Below are positions 47,046 to 57,280 of a stretch of DNA of 64,000 nucleotides, piece after piece (the first letter of the stretch is position 1; each line of letters begins with the position of its first letter). The stretch is taken from contig JAIXMR010000029.1 in the NCBI GenBank assembly GCA_025677835.1, forward strand, positions 157,311 to 221,310, written 5' to 3'. The position numbers were made by a program, and so were the translations under genes. Source of the stretch: Sporodiniella umbellata. Taxonomy: Eukaryota; Mucoromycota; Mucoromycetes; Mucorales; Rhizopodaceae. The notes beneath the pieces were generated by a model. That model had not been told where the DNA came from. It was given only the letters and a program-made list of their open reading frames with translations, and did not search any database.

Positions 47046-48009
47046 CTATACACAGGAGTCTATGTTTTCTATCGGTAGCATCATAGACTGAATAGAAGGC
47101 AGCCGTATCGTTTGCCGTGGATTTTTGTTCATAGATTGTGTTAAAGAGTACTTTCGTATTTGGGTTGCCTGGCTAGCTAGTAAGTGGAGATTGCGATCTA
47201 AGGCTGCAGTTGGTAAAGATAGTTTGGCTCTTTTATGCCATGTGTAGGCGTCTTTTTTCCGTTTCTCATTTGAAGAACAATCTACCGGAGGACTGGGCGG
47301 CAGATACGGTTTTTTAAGATTTTGACGTGTCTTGACGATGGCTTGCTGGTGTACTTTGGTTTTTTCCACTGATTTAAGTATTTGAAATGTGTTTGGCTTT
47401 ATGCAATGATGGTTGATATCGACCAATAGCCAGCGATGAAGCATAGGAATAGGTCTGTTATCTTTTGTTTTTCTAGAAGCCGTATGAAAAAAAAAAAACG
47501 ATTCTTGATTTTTTGTATTACCTTTTGACCGCAGACTGGCTTTCTACTTGTACTTTTGATTTCAAAAACTTGGGTAGATCGGACAGCCATTCGTTTTCGT
47601 CAAAAGGACTAAAGTTTATATCAGAAGTTTGGTTTATCTTATGGCAGGACGGTACAATCATGCTCCAGGGAACATATTCTATACATTGGAGCAACGGATC
47701 CGCTGCTCTTGACAAAATTTCTTCTACTGTAAGCTTACATAGCTCGGCTATATGAAAGCAGTTGAAAAAGCGTGCAATATGTACTGCAGTGAGTGTCAAG
47801 ACAAGTGTACGGCCATCATTGCTTTTCAAAAAATGATGTGGATTTGCTTTGAACAGCTGCCTTAAGAACAAAGATTTTTCGTTCAATCGATTTTTGAAAA
47901 ATAGAGTATCCATATCCTCTAGACAAAAGTAGTTTAGCATACTATAGGTAGAATACATGCAAAACGGGCTGGAATTTTCAAAATATCCCAAAACAATACA
48001 GCTGTTCAT
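47046..48009 (-). CDS. Unknown protein
   Basis: Two exons, 48009-47522 and 47472-47046, give 304 aa. The intron (gtaatac...cttctag) joins in phase at KR-KTKDN. The N-terminal half is hydrophobic-aromatic and looks folded (MYSTYSMLNYFCLEDMDTLF, LVLTLTAVHIARFFNCFHIA), without a clear signal peptide. The C-terminal half is basic and proline-containing (KKPYLPPSPPVDCSSNEKRK), suggesting an unstructured, possibly nuclear tail. No family recognised. The start codon is directly preceded by 25 A (48010-48034 on the opposite strand), so an upstream in-frame Met at 48174 that would translate the run as polylysine is less likely. It faces SPT8 across a 245-bp divergent gap. Confidence 0.6.
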
Positions 48010-48254
48010 TTTTTTTTTTTTTTTTTTTTTTTTTGAATAAAGAACAAAATGCAAAGTTAGTGAAAGGAAAGAGATAAATAAATAGAAAGTGAAATTGAAG
48101 AAGGGGAAGAAACAAGGTGCATATAGCCTACTCGCTTCTTTTTGAAATAAGGAGTACAAGATAGGTGAAAACATGCATCCTTCTCTACTGTTTCAGGTTT
48201 AAGGGCGCGGGCTTACAAATAAGCCACTTTACTGGCGTTTCTCTTCTCTCTTTT
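48010..48254. promoter_or_regulatory. Divergent promoter with T25 tract
   Basis: 245 bp between the starts of an unknown gene (-) and SPT8 (+). A pure T tract (48010-48034) abuts the minus-strand ATG, placing A25 immediately before the start codon in that transcript. Poly(dA:dT) of this length excludes nucleosomes in fungi and could drive both genes. Confidence 0.5.
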
Positions 48255-49855
48255 ATGTCGTCTGAAGAAGATATAGACCTAAATGACGATGCTTCCTCTC
48301 AATTGGAAACTGTAACTGATGACGGAGGTGACATCATGGACATGGAAGGTTTTCTCTCATTTCAGTGTAAACGGCTTTCAACTCCTAACCGTTTTATCCC
48401 TTTCAGATCCCCTTCCTTCTACACGGAACTCACCATCTCCGTCACAGCTTAACATTGAGACCAGACAACTTGATTTGAGACCTGATCATGAGTTATTCAC
48501 TTGTGAATCCTATGACTGTATACCTTATGTAGGGTTTGTATGTACACATCTCAGAAACTTATTTGTCTAGGTTGCTGCCGTGCACCCTTTCCCTGTTTTT
48601 AGTGCGGCGGCCACGCGTTGTTATCGCTGGGTGCTGACAGGGTGTGAAGATGGATATATTAGAAAATGGGATTTTTTTGCCTCAATGAACGGTAAAACAT
48701 CTCTGCCACAGGCGCTTAGGCACCAGCACGTTGATTCTGTCGTATATGTAACTATACACGATTTTGTTTTCTCTCGTTGATATCTTTATGAATTAGACTG
48801 GAATACTAGCTTCCTGGTGGGAAAATGAAGAACAATCAGAAGATATCCCTGTGGAGCATAAACTTTCCGCTGCTTACAGCATAGCTATTCATTCAGAAGC
48901 GCTCTGGACACTACAGGGCTGTGAAAATGGTTCAATCAACCTTGTAACTGTCAGGCATGATGAAGGCAGGTGCCATCATGTGTTACGAAAGCACACGGGT
49001 CCTGTTTCGGTTCTCAAGATCACGCCGGATGAGACAGGGGCCATAAGTGGATCTTGGGACAGAACTGTGCTTGAATGGGATTTAAATACTGGATCCATAA
49101 TTCGTTCATATGAAGGACACAACAGTCAACTAACTGCAGCTGAGTATCAGCCTTCGTATTTACCGGGAGAAGAGGGCATTTGGGATAAAAAAAACCCAAA
49201 TATACTGCTTACTACAAGTGTGGACGGTCAGTGCCTGATTTGGGATAAACGCGAGAAAGACTGTCGAAGGCTACCTCTCTCAAACCATTCTCCACCGTGG
49301 TGCTTATCAGTAAGTAATACTATGCTAGGGAGGGCTTCTTTTTTCTTAGATATTTTTTTTTTCTTTTTCTACTAGGCTTGCTGGAGCGCTGATGGGAGCA
49401 AAATCTTTATGGGGAGAAGAAACGGTGTTATAGATGAATATGATTTTGCTTCTCAAAAATGGATTAGAGGGTTTCGGATGCCTTCAAACTCTGGTCCGGT
49501 TTCATGTGTGGCAGCTATGCCAAATGGAAAACATGTTGTGTGGTAAACTTATATAAGGTCGATATAAATCAATCAGCCTCTATAATCCTATATCCATAGT
49601 GCTTCAAACGATAATATACGTCTTTGGAATACGTCTCTAGAATCATCGTTTACTATTCGTACAGAGTCCGAAACAAGTACCAAAAGTAGCACCACAACTC
49701 CCTTTAGCATACTTCCAGGACATCATGGGGGCGTGGTATCGCAAATACTTATAGACCCAAGCTGTAAATATATGATCACATCTTCTGGAAATAGAGGCTG
49801 GGAGGGGCCTTCTACAAACGTGTGTTTATTTTACGAGATATCTGCAGTAGAATAG
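48255..49855 (+). CDS. SPT8: SAGA complex subunit Spt8 (WD40)
   Basis: WD-repeat subunit that links SAGA to TATA-binding protein. Exons 48255-48348, 48407-48528, 48571-48747, 48797-49309, 49376-49542 and 49600-49855 give 442 aa. The acidic start (MSSEEDIDLNDDASSQ) is typical of Spt8. The diagnostic block YDCIPYVAAVHPFPVF and TGCEDGYIRKWDFF opens the WD propeller, with TGILASWWENEEQSEDIPVE next. Repeats end in WDL, WDK, YDF and LWN (ISGSWDRTVLEWDL, LTTSVDGQCLIWDK, KIFMGRRNGVIDEYDF). The first intron's donor is GTTTTC, weak but required by phase. It is shorter than yeast Spt8 (602 aa), mainly in the N-terminal acidic region. The assignment is firm from the YDCIPYV and WENE signatures. Confidence 0.93.
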
Positions 49856-50343
49856 TCAAAATTTCTCTAAAAAGGTTTGGTTGTATATTGTCAAAAAAAA
49901 AAAAAGAAAAACATAGCGATTTAAGCTTCTTGAGAATCAAAACCCATCGCATTTTAAAAAAATATAAAAATCGCTTTGTAACATGCATTGATGTGTACCC
50001 CTGGCTTTAAAAAAGACCGGCGGTGTTTTATAGTTCTGGATTTATTGAGATCCGTCTTTCAATGAAAGACAAATTTTTTACGCTATTTACCAAGAGGCAA
50101 TAATAAGCGTTTACTTGGAAAGGCACTGAAAAAGACTCGCTCAAAAAAAAAAAAAAAAAAAATTCCGAGAATCTTAAGGCCCAGGGGTAGTAAAAGTCTA
50201 TTATAATACTATGATATGATAGAAAACTCTAAAGCTTATTGACTAAAGCATTTATTACAAATGAAGAAATAGTAGATTTACAGGTTTTTGAAATAAATAA
50301 AATTATGAAAAAAAAAAAAAGCAACCAAGATCATCACTCTTCT
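49856..50343. other. Convergent intergenic, SPT8 / Myb gene
   Basis: 488 bp between two stops, with A runs at about 49,892, 50,143-50,160 and 50,309-50,321 and AATAAA-like strings. No gene seen. Confidence 0.5.
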
Positions 50344-51948
50344 TTATATTGAGCCAAAAGGAATGATGTGCGGCTCCTGGTGGTTTTTTGTATGCCCATG
50401 CTGTGTATGATATCGAAGCCCATTAGCAGTTCTATAAGCTTTTTTGCAATTTAAAATAGAACATGTAAATGGCTTTTCTTCTAATAGACTAGAGTGGCCA
50501 TACCCCGTTGTGCCCTTGCGTTTTGCATCCTTTAAATGATACTGAAGTCCGTTGATATTTTTGTATCTTTTTGTGCAATTTTTTATGCTACAGCGGTATG
50601 GTTTATCCACTCCACTTAAACTCAAGTGTGCTTTTTTCATGTGTGTAAATAGCCCTGATGAAGACGAAAACTCTGCAAAACAACTTGGCATATCGCATCC
50701 AAATGGCGTTTGTCCATCTTCAAACTCGTCGTCTGCATTAGGCGATGCAGTATACTGTATTGAAATATCGGTGGACGGCTTCGCAGTTTCTGTGCTTATA
50801 TTTTCTTCATTTCTGAACTTTGGAATCATTTTTTCTTTGCGTACAGTTGGTTGCTCATTTTTCAACAATGTATTTACAAAAGATGTATTTAGCTGCTTAT
50901 CTTTTTTTATCTGAATCATTCTCTGTAGCTTTCTCCACCGGTTTCTACAATGTAAACCAGGCCTTCCTTCAAAATAAAAAGCGATTTTTTGCCATTGAGA
51001 ACCATACTCATCGTATTTTTGCAAAAGCCTCGTGTCTTCTTCTGGAGTCCACTCTGATCTATCAATACTAGGATCCAGACTTTCTCTCCAACGCTTTGCG
51101 CACTGATCGTCTGTTCTACCTTCAAGCATATCAGCAATTTTGCTCCATTGGTTTGGGTATCGGGATACTCCTTCTCTCAGCAGCTGATCCTCTTCATCTG
51201 TCCACGCGCCCTTTCGTAACGATGGATCAAGTGAATGAAACCAGCGTTTTCTACAATTTTTGTTGGTACGACCTGGAACACATATAGCGATTTTGGACCA
51301 TTTTTCTGTTTTGTCGCCGTACAACTCAACGGCCAACCGAAGTAATTGATCTTCATCCGGTGTCCAGGGAGCACGCTCTCTAAGGGTATGTGGTAAACCT
51401 TTTATTGGCTTCTTACAAGTCAGTAGATAAGTATGGTGGCTGGCTGTCGGATGGTGCTGTAGTGGCGGTAGTGTGTGTATTGTTGTTTTAGCAATCAGTG
51501 ATGTATTAACATTGCTTTCTTGCAAAATGTTGTTATAAATGGGTGCATCCTGAACAAGGGTGCTTGAAATGTCCTGTTCTGTATTTATCTTTATTGTTTT
51601 TAATATTTTTTTTCTTTTAGACAGTCATATACAATCCAGTATATAAAGAAAACACTTACTCCATGAAATGCATCAAAGCTCAATTCATCTCTTACATCGT
51701 TGTTTGCACTGAGTAGATTTTCATTACTTACAACTGAACTAAATGCATCGTGTGAAGGTTGATCGAAAGCGGAATCATAGCGAATGTTGAATTCATTGGC
51801 AAGTTGAGTAAACTGTTCATCTGGGTCAAAATACATGCTCTTATCCTGATGCTTAGAGGGATCTGAGCCCTCAAAAGAATAAATCCCCTGATACTATGTA
51901 AAGTTACAATCGAATCTATCTTAGTAAAATGACTTTCCAGCCTACCAT
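50344..51948 (-). CDS. Myb (R1R2R3)-C2H2 zinc-finger fusion transcription factor
   Basis: DNA-binding regulator with two different DNA-binding modules. Exons 51948-51946 (ATG only), 51887-51660 and 51588-50344 give 491 aa; if the 3-nt exon is not used, Met at 51836 starts a protein 17 residues shorter. Three Myb repeats lie at about 149-302: RAPWTPDEDQLLRLAVELYG, RKGAWTDEEDQLLREGVSRY and RSEWTPEEDTRLLQKYDEYG, each ending in RWxxxL-type helices (NCRKRWFHSL, QCAKRWRESL, HCRNRWRKL), as in Bas1/c-Myb. The C-terminal part has three C2H2 fingers: CDMPSCFAEFSSSSGLFTHM, then KPYRCSIKNCTKRYKNINGL and KPFTCSILNCKKAYRTANGL. The last two resemble the Sfp1 type, which controls ribosome-related genes in yeast. 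Convergent with SPT8; NOP9 lies upstream in the opposite direction. Confidence 0.9.
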
Positions 51949-52995
51949 GATAGAGACAGCCGTTTCAGTCAAAGTAGAAGGGAAAGAAGGGGGAGATCTT
52001 TTTTTTTTTTTTGGTTATGACAATGAAACTCAGCAGTAAACGAATGACGCCACAATCTTCAAAAAAAAAAATAGCAATGTTAAATTAGCCAATTTATCCA
52101 AAAAAAAATGCCACGAAAGAAAAAGAATAAGATAATATGATATATTGTCATCAAATGAGATAATTCTTTTTTTTGAAAAAAAATGTAAGCTCAAGGGCTA
52201 ATCAAAATTTTCTGGTGGTCAGCTTTGTGCAGCGATTTATAGGCTTATATGCAGTTTCCTGTTGAGAGTCAGCAATAGATGAGACGTTGGCATTGAAAAC
52301 TGTTGATAAACATTTTTGTAAATATCAAACTTGATTTTTAAAACTACTCTGACACACTCCATGGAATAAACTCTTAAGCTGAGAAATATCTTAAATCAGA
52401 CCCTCTTAAATAACGCTGCAACCTTCCCTCTTATTGTAAGTGCATAGTGTAAGGAAGTAGTTGGGTTTCACAACATGAAATGACTGTTCTCTTGACTGAA
52501 AACAATCGCATGAAAATAGACGCTTATCTAGTGAATACAGTGCATATGTATTTTAAATGCGATGTCAAGACCTCTGACAGTGGCCTTTTTGATTGTAGTA
52601 CAGTTTATCGCTTATCCTCGAAAAACAACACCCTTAGAAAGTCTTGGCCCTTCCACCCAACGTCTATGTATAGTGAAACACAAACTTTTGGTTCGATAAC
52701 ACTTAAAGCTATATAATTTTTATGTAACCCCGTTTGACTGCTTGAACTAATAAAGCTTTCTAAAAAGACTTCATCATTTCAGTTCTTATTATACATCAAC
52801 TTTTCATAAGAAAGAATTTTAAAAAAAGCAACAAGTTTGTATTACCAATGTAAACTTCGTGCCTGATGGCGATAGAGCCAAAACCAAGCAAACACTTTGG
52901 GTGTCCGCTTGCCAAAAAAAAAAAAAAAAAAAGAAAATTTTTTATTGATCTCAAAATTTGATTTGTTTTTTTTTTTTTTTTGAAAAGCTTCATAC
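51949..52995. other. Intergenic between Myb-C2H2 gene and NOP9
   Basis: 1.05 kb, divergent. It contains T14 (about 51,999), A-runs, and directly before NOP9 an A18 and a T17 tract (52,914-52,981). A 78-codon ATG frame at 52,480-52,716 (+) has no recognisable domain and no splice support. Confidence 0.45.
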
Positions 52996-55138
52996 ATGCC
53001 TCGTACTGAAAGAAAAGCTAGACCTAATAAGAAGAGAGGAAAGAAAGGAGGAAAGAAAGAGGAAGTTGAGCCTATGGAAGATGTTCAGCAACTAGATCAA
53101 CCTGAGATTCAGCAAAAAGATCAGCATTTCCAAGCAGCTCACTTTGGTGAACTGGACGAAGAAATGCTTGGATATTTTAAAAATGTAGAGCAAACACTAG
53201 ACGATCCTCCTTTCGAAACTTCAGAAGGTAGCTTAGTATGTCATGAGTCTAGGATCTAATTTAATATTGCCCAGATCTTCGCTTGTTTGTTGATAATGTG
53301 TACAGTGAAGTGGATGGCAATGAATTTCGTTTGGCTACAAACTATTCTTGTTCGTTGATTTTGGAAAAGTTACTTAAAGTATCTGATGTTCTGCAGCTTC
53401 GTGTATTTATGAACAAAATTCAAGGCAACACAGTAGAGTTATTCGCACATAGATTTGCTTCCCACGTATGTCAAACGCTTTTGACTTTAGCTGCTGATGT
53501 GGTTGAACGCGAAGTAGAACAAGGAGGTGCAGAGCAAGCTAAAGATGATATTCCCTCTATGGAAAAGTCTATCATTAGTATTTGTGAAGATATTAAGCCT
53601 CACGTAGGCGGTTTGATTTCTCAGCAATTTGCCTCCCACGACATCCGTATATTGTTGTTTGTCTTGGCTGGCAAAAGGGTGGATGAGTCTGCCGATACCA
53701 AAGGACAATTAAGAAGCAAAAAATCAGTACAGTATAAAAAGGAAAATAACGATACTTTCACAAAGGTAAAAATAAACACAAATAAACAAGAAACTAACAA
53801 CTATAGTACAATAGTCGTGCATCGAATATCAGAAAAGTACCCAGTACATTTTCAGAAATGTTTAGAGCTTTGACAACCGAATTAGCTATTAACATGTCAG
53901 AAACTGAAGTCCGTACTTTGTCAGTCCATAAAGTAGCCAACCCAGTTCTTCAGGTAACAGTCATGTCATACTACGAGCTATTTAGCTCTAACTACTATTT
54001 TATAGCTTCTCTTGGAAATGCAACAGGACGATAAAGAAGGCCAAAAGGCTAGAAATATATTGATTGATCGTATTTTGTGGGGAATAGTAACAGATATTGA
54101 CTCTGAAGACGAAAACAGAAACAGAGATGAGTGGTTTGCTACTTTGATCCGTGATCCTGTAGGATCCCACTTACTAGAGGTTATCGTAAAATGTGCACCT
54201 GACGCCATTTATAGAAAAGTTTACAAGTCATACTTTAAAGAAAAGCTCGACAAATATAGTATGCACCCCATTGCCAACTTTGTGGTTCAAAATCTCATCA
54301 CAGCTGTAAGAAAACCAAAGCAACTAAACGAAATGGTAAAAGAACTGGGCGGCTCTTTTGAGAAACTGTTAGGTAAACCATTGCTCGAGATAATATGAAG
54401 GTTACTTATTTTTGTGTAAAAAAAGCGAAAGGAAAGTTTGGTGTAATCAGAAGCTTAGTGGAGTCATCCGTAAAACATGAAACTTCGCAAAAAGAGATTA
54501 CAGACAAGCTAGCTATTGCTTTCCATATGCCTGAGAGTGGTGAGAGAAAAGAGTTTATCAATTGTTGTATGCGAATGTGGACCTTAGACCAATGGAACGG
54601 AGCTTCTGAGAGCGAAAAACGCGACTTGTACTCCTTTCATCTACAAGGCTCGCTAATTGTTCAAGGAATAGCGAAGATGGAAGAAAAGGCAAACTCAATT
54701 GTTGTAAACAGCTTTTTATCGCAACGGCCAGAAGTTGTTTACAATTGGTGTTTCTCTCCTGCTGGTTCAAGAGCATTTGAAGCAATTGTTGCCTCAAACA
54801 ACGTTAGTCACAAAATGAAAAAAAAAATTTTACGCGACCTATCTGGTAAATACACAGTACTGGCGAAAGACAAGTTCGGTAGTCATATTTTGGAAAAATG
54901 CTGGTTATCAGCAGACATTGAAATGAAAGAGAAGATTGTAAATGAATTGGTTAAGCACGAGCATGATTTAAGTGGTCATTATATTGGAAAAGGTATTCTC
55001 TGGACTTGCAGAGTTGATCAATTCAAGAGAAAAAGAGAAGATTGGATAGAAAGAGAAAAGGGCGCAGAAAGAAAAAGAGAAATGTTTAGAGATATTTTAG
55101 GCGAAGACAGCCTGCCTTCAAAGAAGCAAAGACAATAA
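52996..55138 (+). CDS. NOP9: Pumilio-repeat nucleolar protein Nop9
   Basis: RNA-binding Puf-like repeat protein that guards the 20S pre-rRNA site D region during 40S assembly. Exons 52996-53227, 53275-53765, 53807-53953, 54006-54372 and 54432-55138 give 647 aa, near the family length. The N-terminus is basic (RKARPNKKRGKKGGKKEE), followed by FGELDEEMLGYFKNVEQTLD, the Nop9 opening motif. Repeats include NYSCSLILEKLLK, HRFASHVCQTLLTLA, QQFASHDIRILLFVLAG, DPVGSHLLEVIVKCA, HPIANFVVQNLITAV, SPAGSRAFEAIVASN and DKFGSHILEKCW, matching the degenerate Puf repeats of the family. It ends in a basic tail. The third exon begins at TATAG-TAC, the only acceptor that keeps VPSTFSEMFRALTTEL in frame. Confidence 0.94.
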
Positions 55139-55305
55139 AAACGGAGAAACTTCAACGCTATTTTGCGCTATCAAAAATTGAACTGTAATCAATACCTATA
55201 CAAGCTTCTTTTATATTACTGGACCCTTTACTTAGTGCAAACAAAATAACTTTAAATTTTTCTTGAAGCAAAAAGACCGCACTATGGATTGTGCTTTGGA
55301 AAGAT

Positions 55306-57280
55306 TTAATGTTTTGTAATACAAACAGTTAGCTCGCTTTGACTATTATTTGCCAAGTTGTTGGTCAACCCCTCCAACTTTTGAAATATTGTTTCTAAAA
55401 CGGCTTGTTCGTCTGCTTCTGTACGGACACGAACTTCAAGTGTACCAATGCACTTTCCATATGTAGTTTGCCAAAAATGAATTTTTTCTACGGAAATAAC
55501 ATCGGCCTCATGCTGCTGAATCTTTTCAAATATTTTAGTATATAGGAGTATTCTCTGCTTATTACTACCTCTCGAAGACGGTTCTCGACACCACTCTGAA
55601 TTGACCGAGGTGTCGTCTGTAAAAGCACCTTAGCTAAAGCACTTGCAGTAGGAAATCCCAAATAAAACATAATACATGATTCTGAAAGCGCCACGGCCTT
55701 ATCTATGAATGGTGTCAAAGCCCCAAATATATAGCAAAAGAGTATCATAACGCCACAAAGCACAATAGACAACGAATAAATGTTGGATGACAATGAGCTG
55801 AGAGGACTTGCTCTGGCTCTATTGATCACGTTATAAGTGAAGCCCTGCACTGTAGTTGGTCTCCTTCTCAAATCTATGTAGTTGAGTCTTTAGACAATAT
55901 GAAGGGAAATACATATATATATATATATCAAACTTTACACCGAACAAAACTCTCATGGTTTCTTAGACTAATGCTGGATAGACAGGTGGCAGATATAGCA
56001 GCTCCGATCAAGAGAAATATACCGAAGCTAAACGAGTTTGCATCACTAAAAACACGTTATAGATCGTTTTCTTTTCTTAAATTAATGTTACCCTTCATTG
56101 CGATGAGGCTCACCCAAATGATGCTGGTCTTGTAGTAAAAAGTGCTCTAAAGATTCTTTTGTATTATTCATTGTTGCAAATAGAAGGTAAATGGTAGTTC
56201 CTAGCGCAAAGACTATTTCATAACGATGTGCCCTATATGTAAATGTGTTAAATTTTGAAAGGTATGCTTCTGTTTACCCGTAAGGTCGTTTTGTGTTTGA
56301 TGTACTGAAAGCAGGTTGAGTACGTAAAACACTGGAAACGAATCTATTTAATACACCTAATGCATCAAATATCATAAGATAGCCAAATCCCACCAAAGCT
56401 ATTTCGTATGTATGTAGAGATGAGTGTATTGTATGGGTCTTTCTTTTTGTATATATACTTACACAAGCACTCTCTACTTGTTCCCGTACAGTATAAACAA
56501 AATCCGATACCAAGATGGACTAAAAACCAGGTGAATATTGTTTTTTGCTCTGGGATCAGAGTTGAGAAAATATGAGCCCAAGAGGGAAGTGGCGGTGTAT
56601 ACACAGGTGAAAACTTGTGGGCATGATCGTGATTATGGCTATGGTCATGATTATGGCTATGGTCATGATTATGATGAGCATGGCCATGATGAGTATAGCC
56701 ATGACCGTGGTCAGGACTGTGTCCATGGTGCGTATGATCGTGCCCGTGGCTATGGTGAGTGTGATCATGCTGAGCATGATTGTGACCTTGGCTCTGATGA
56801 GCATGATTATGCTGAGGGTGGTTATAGCCATGGCTGTGATGAGTATGGTCATGATGAATGTGGCTGTGATCATGACTATGATGAGCGTGGTCATGTTGAG
56901 CTTCTGCTCTTTGTTCAGGGGAGTAAACGTTTTGTGAGGGCTCATGACTATGCTGATGTATGTCAGCTCGATGTTCAACGAAGTTCTGGTGAATGTGTTT
57001 GTTGTTAATTTGATGCTGATGTTCGGGGCTCATGTAGCCGTTTTCATGGTGAATTGGTTGGGGAACATCGCTGCTTAGTATTGCCCCTTCTACAGGCTGT
57101 ACCTGGCGATCCTATTTAATTAAAGGTCAAACAACTCATCATGCGCGATAAAGTACACACGTTTTTATCTTTTTCGTTTTTAGCCTTTCCATAAAGAGGC
57201 TCAGAGTTATGCAAAGCAATACTAGAAGTACCAGTATGTTCCTTTTTCGCCGCTTTTTTAAACTGTCTCGTAGAAGCCAT
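55306..57280 (-). CDS. Zrg17/ZnT6-like CDF subunit, His-rich
   Basis: Cation-diffusion-facilitator protein that probably works as a partner of an Msc2/ZnT5-like transporter in the early secretory pathway. Eight exons (57280-57161, 57111-56463, 56398-56278, 56232-56092, 56045-55939, 55873-55569 and 55521-55306, with the first two encoding the cytosolic part) join in phase to 552 aa. A very long His-rich domain (about residues 60-200, HDHTHHSHG-type repeats) precedes six TM segments. At the two canonical metal sites the ligands are missing: GYLMIFDALGVLNRF occupies the SDAFHLLSD position (His to Gly, Asp to Arg), and LSSLSSNIYSLSIVL replaces H-x3-D in TM5. This loss is what separates Zrg17/ZnT6 from active exporters. 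The C-terminal domain includes IHFWQTTYGKCIGTLEVRVR. The metal is unconfirmed. Confidence 0.82.

Noticed and set aside
56538..57008. Long open frames on the plus strand opposite the His-rich domain of the Zrg17-like gene
   Set aside because: They are antisense shadows of a simple HDH/HSH codon repeat, which keeps all frames open; the minus-strand reading fits a spliced CDF gene.
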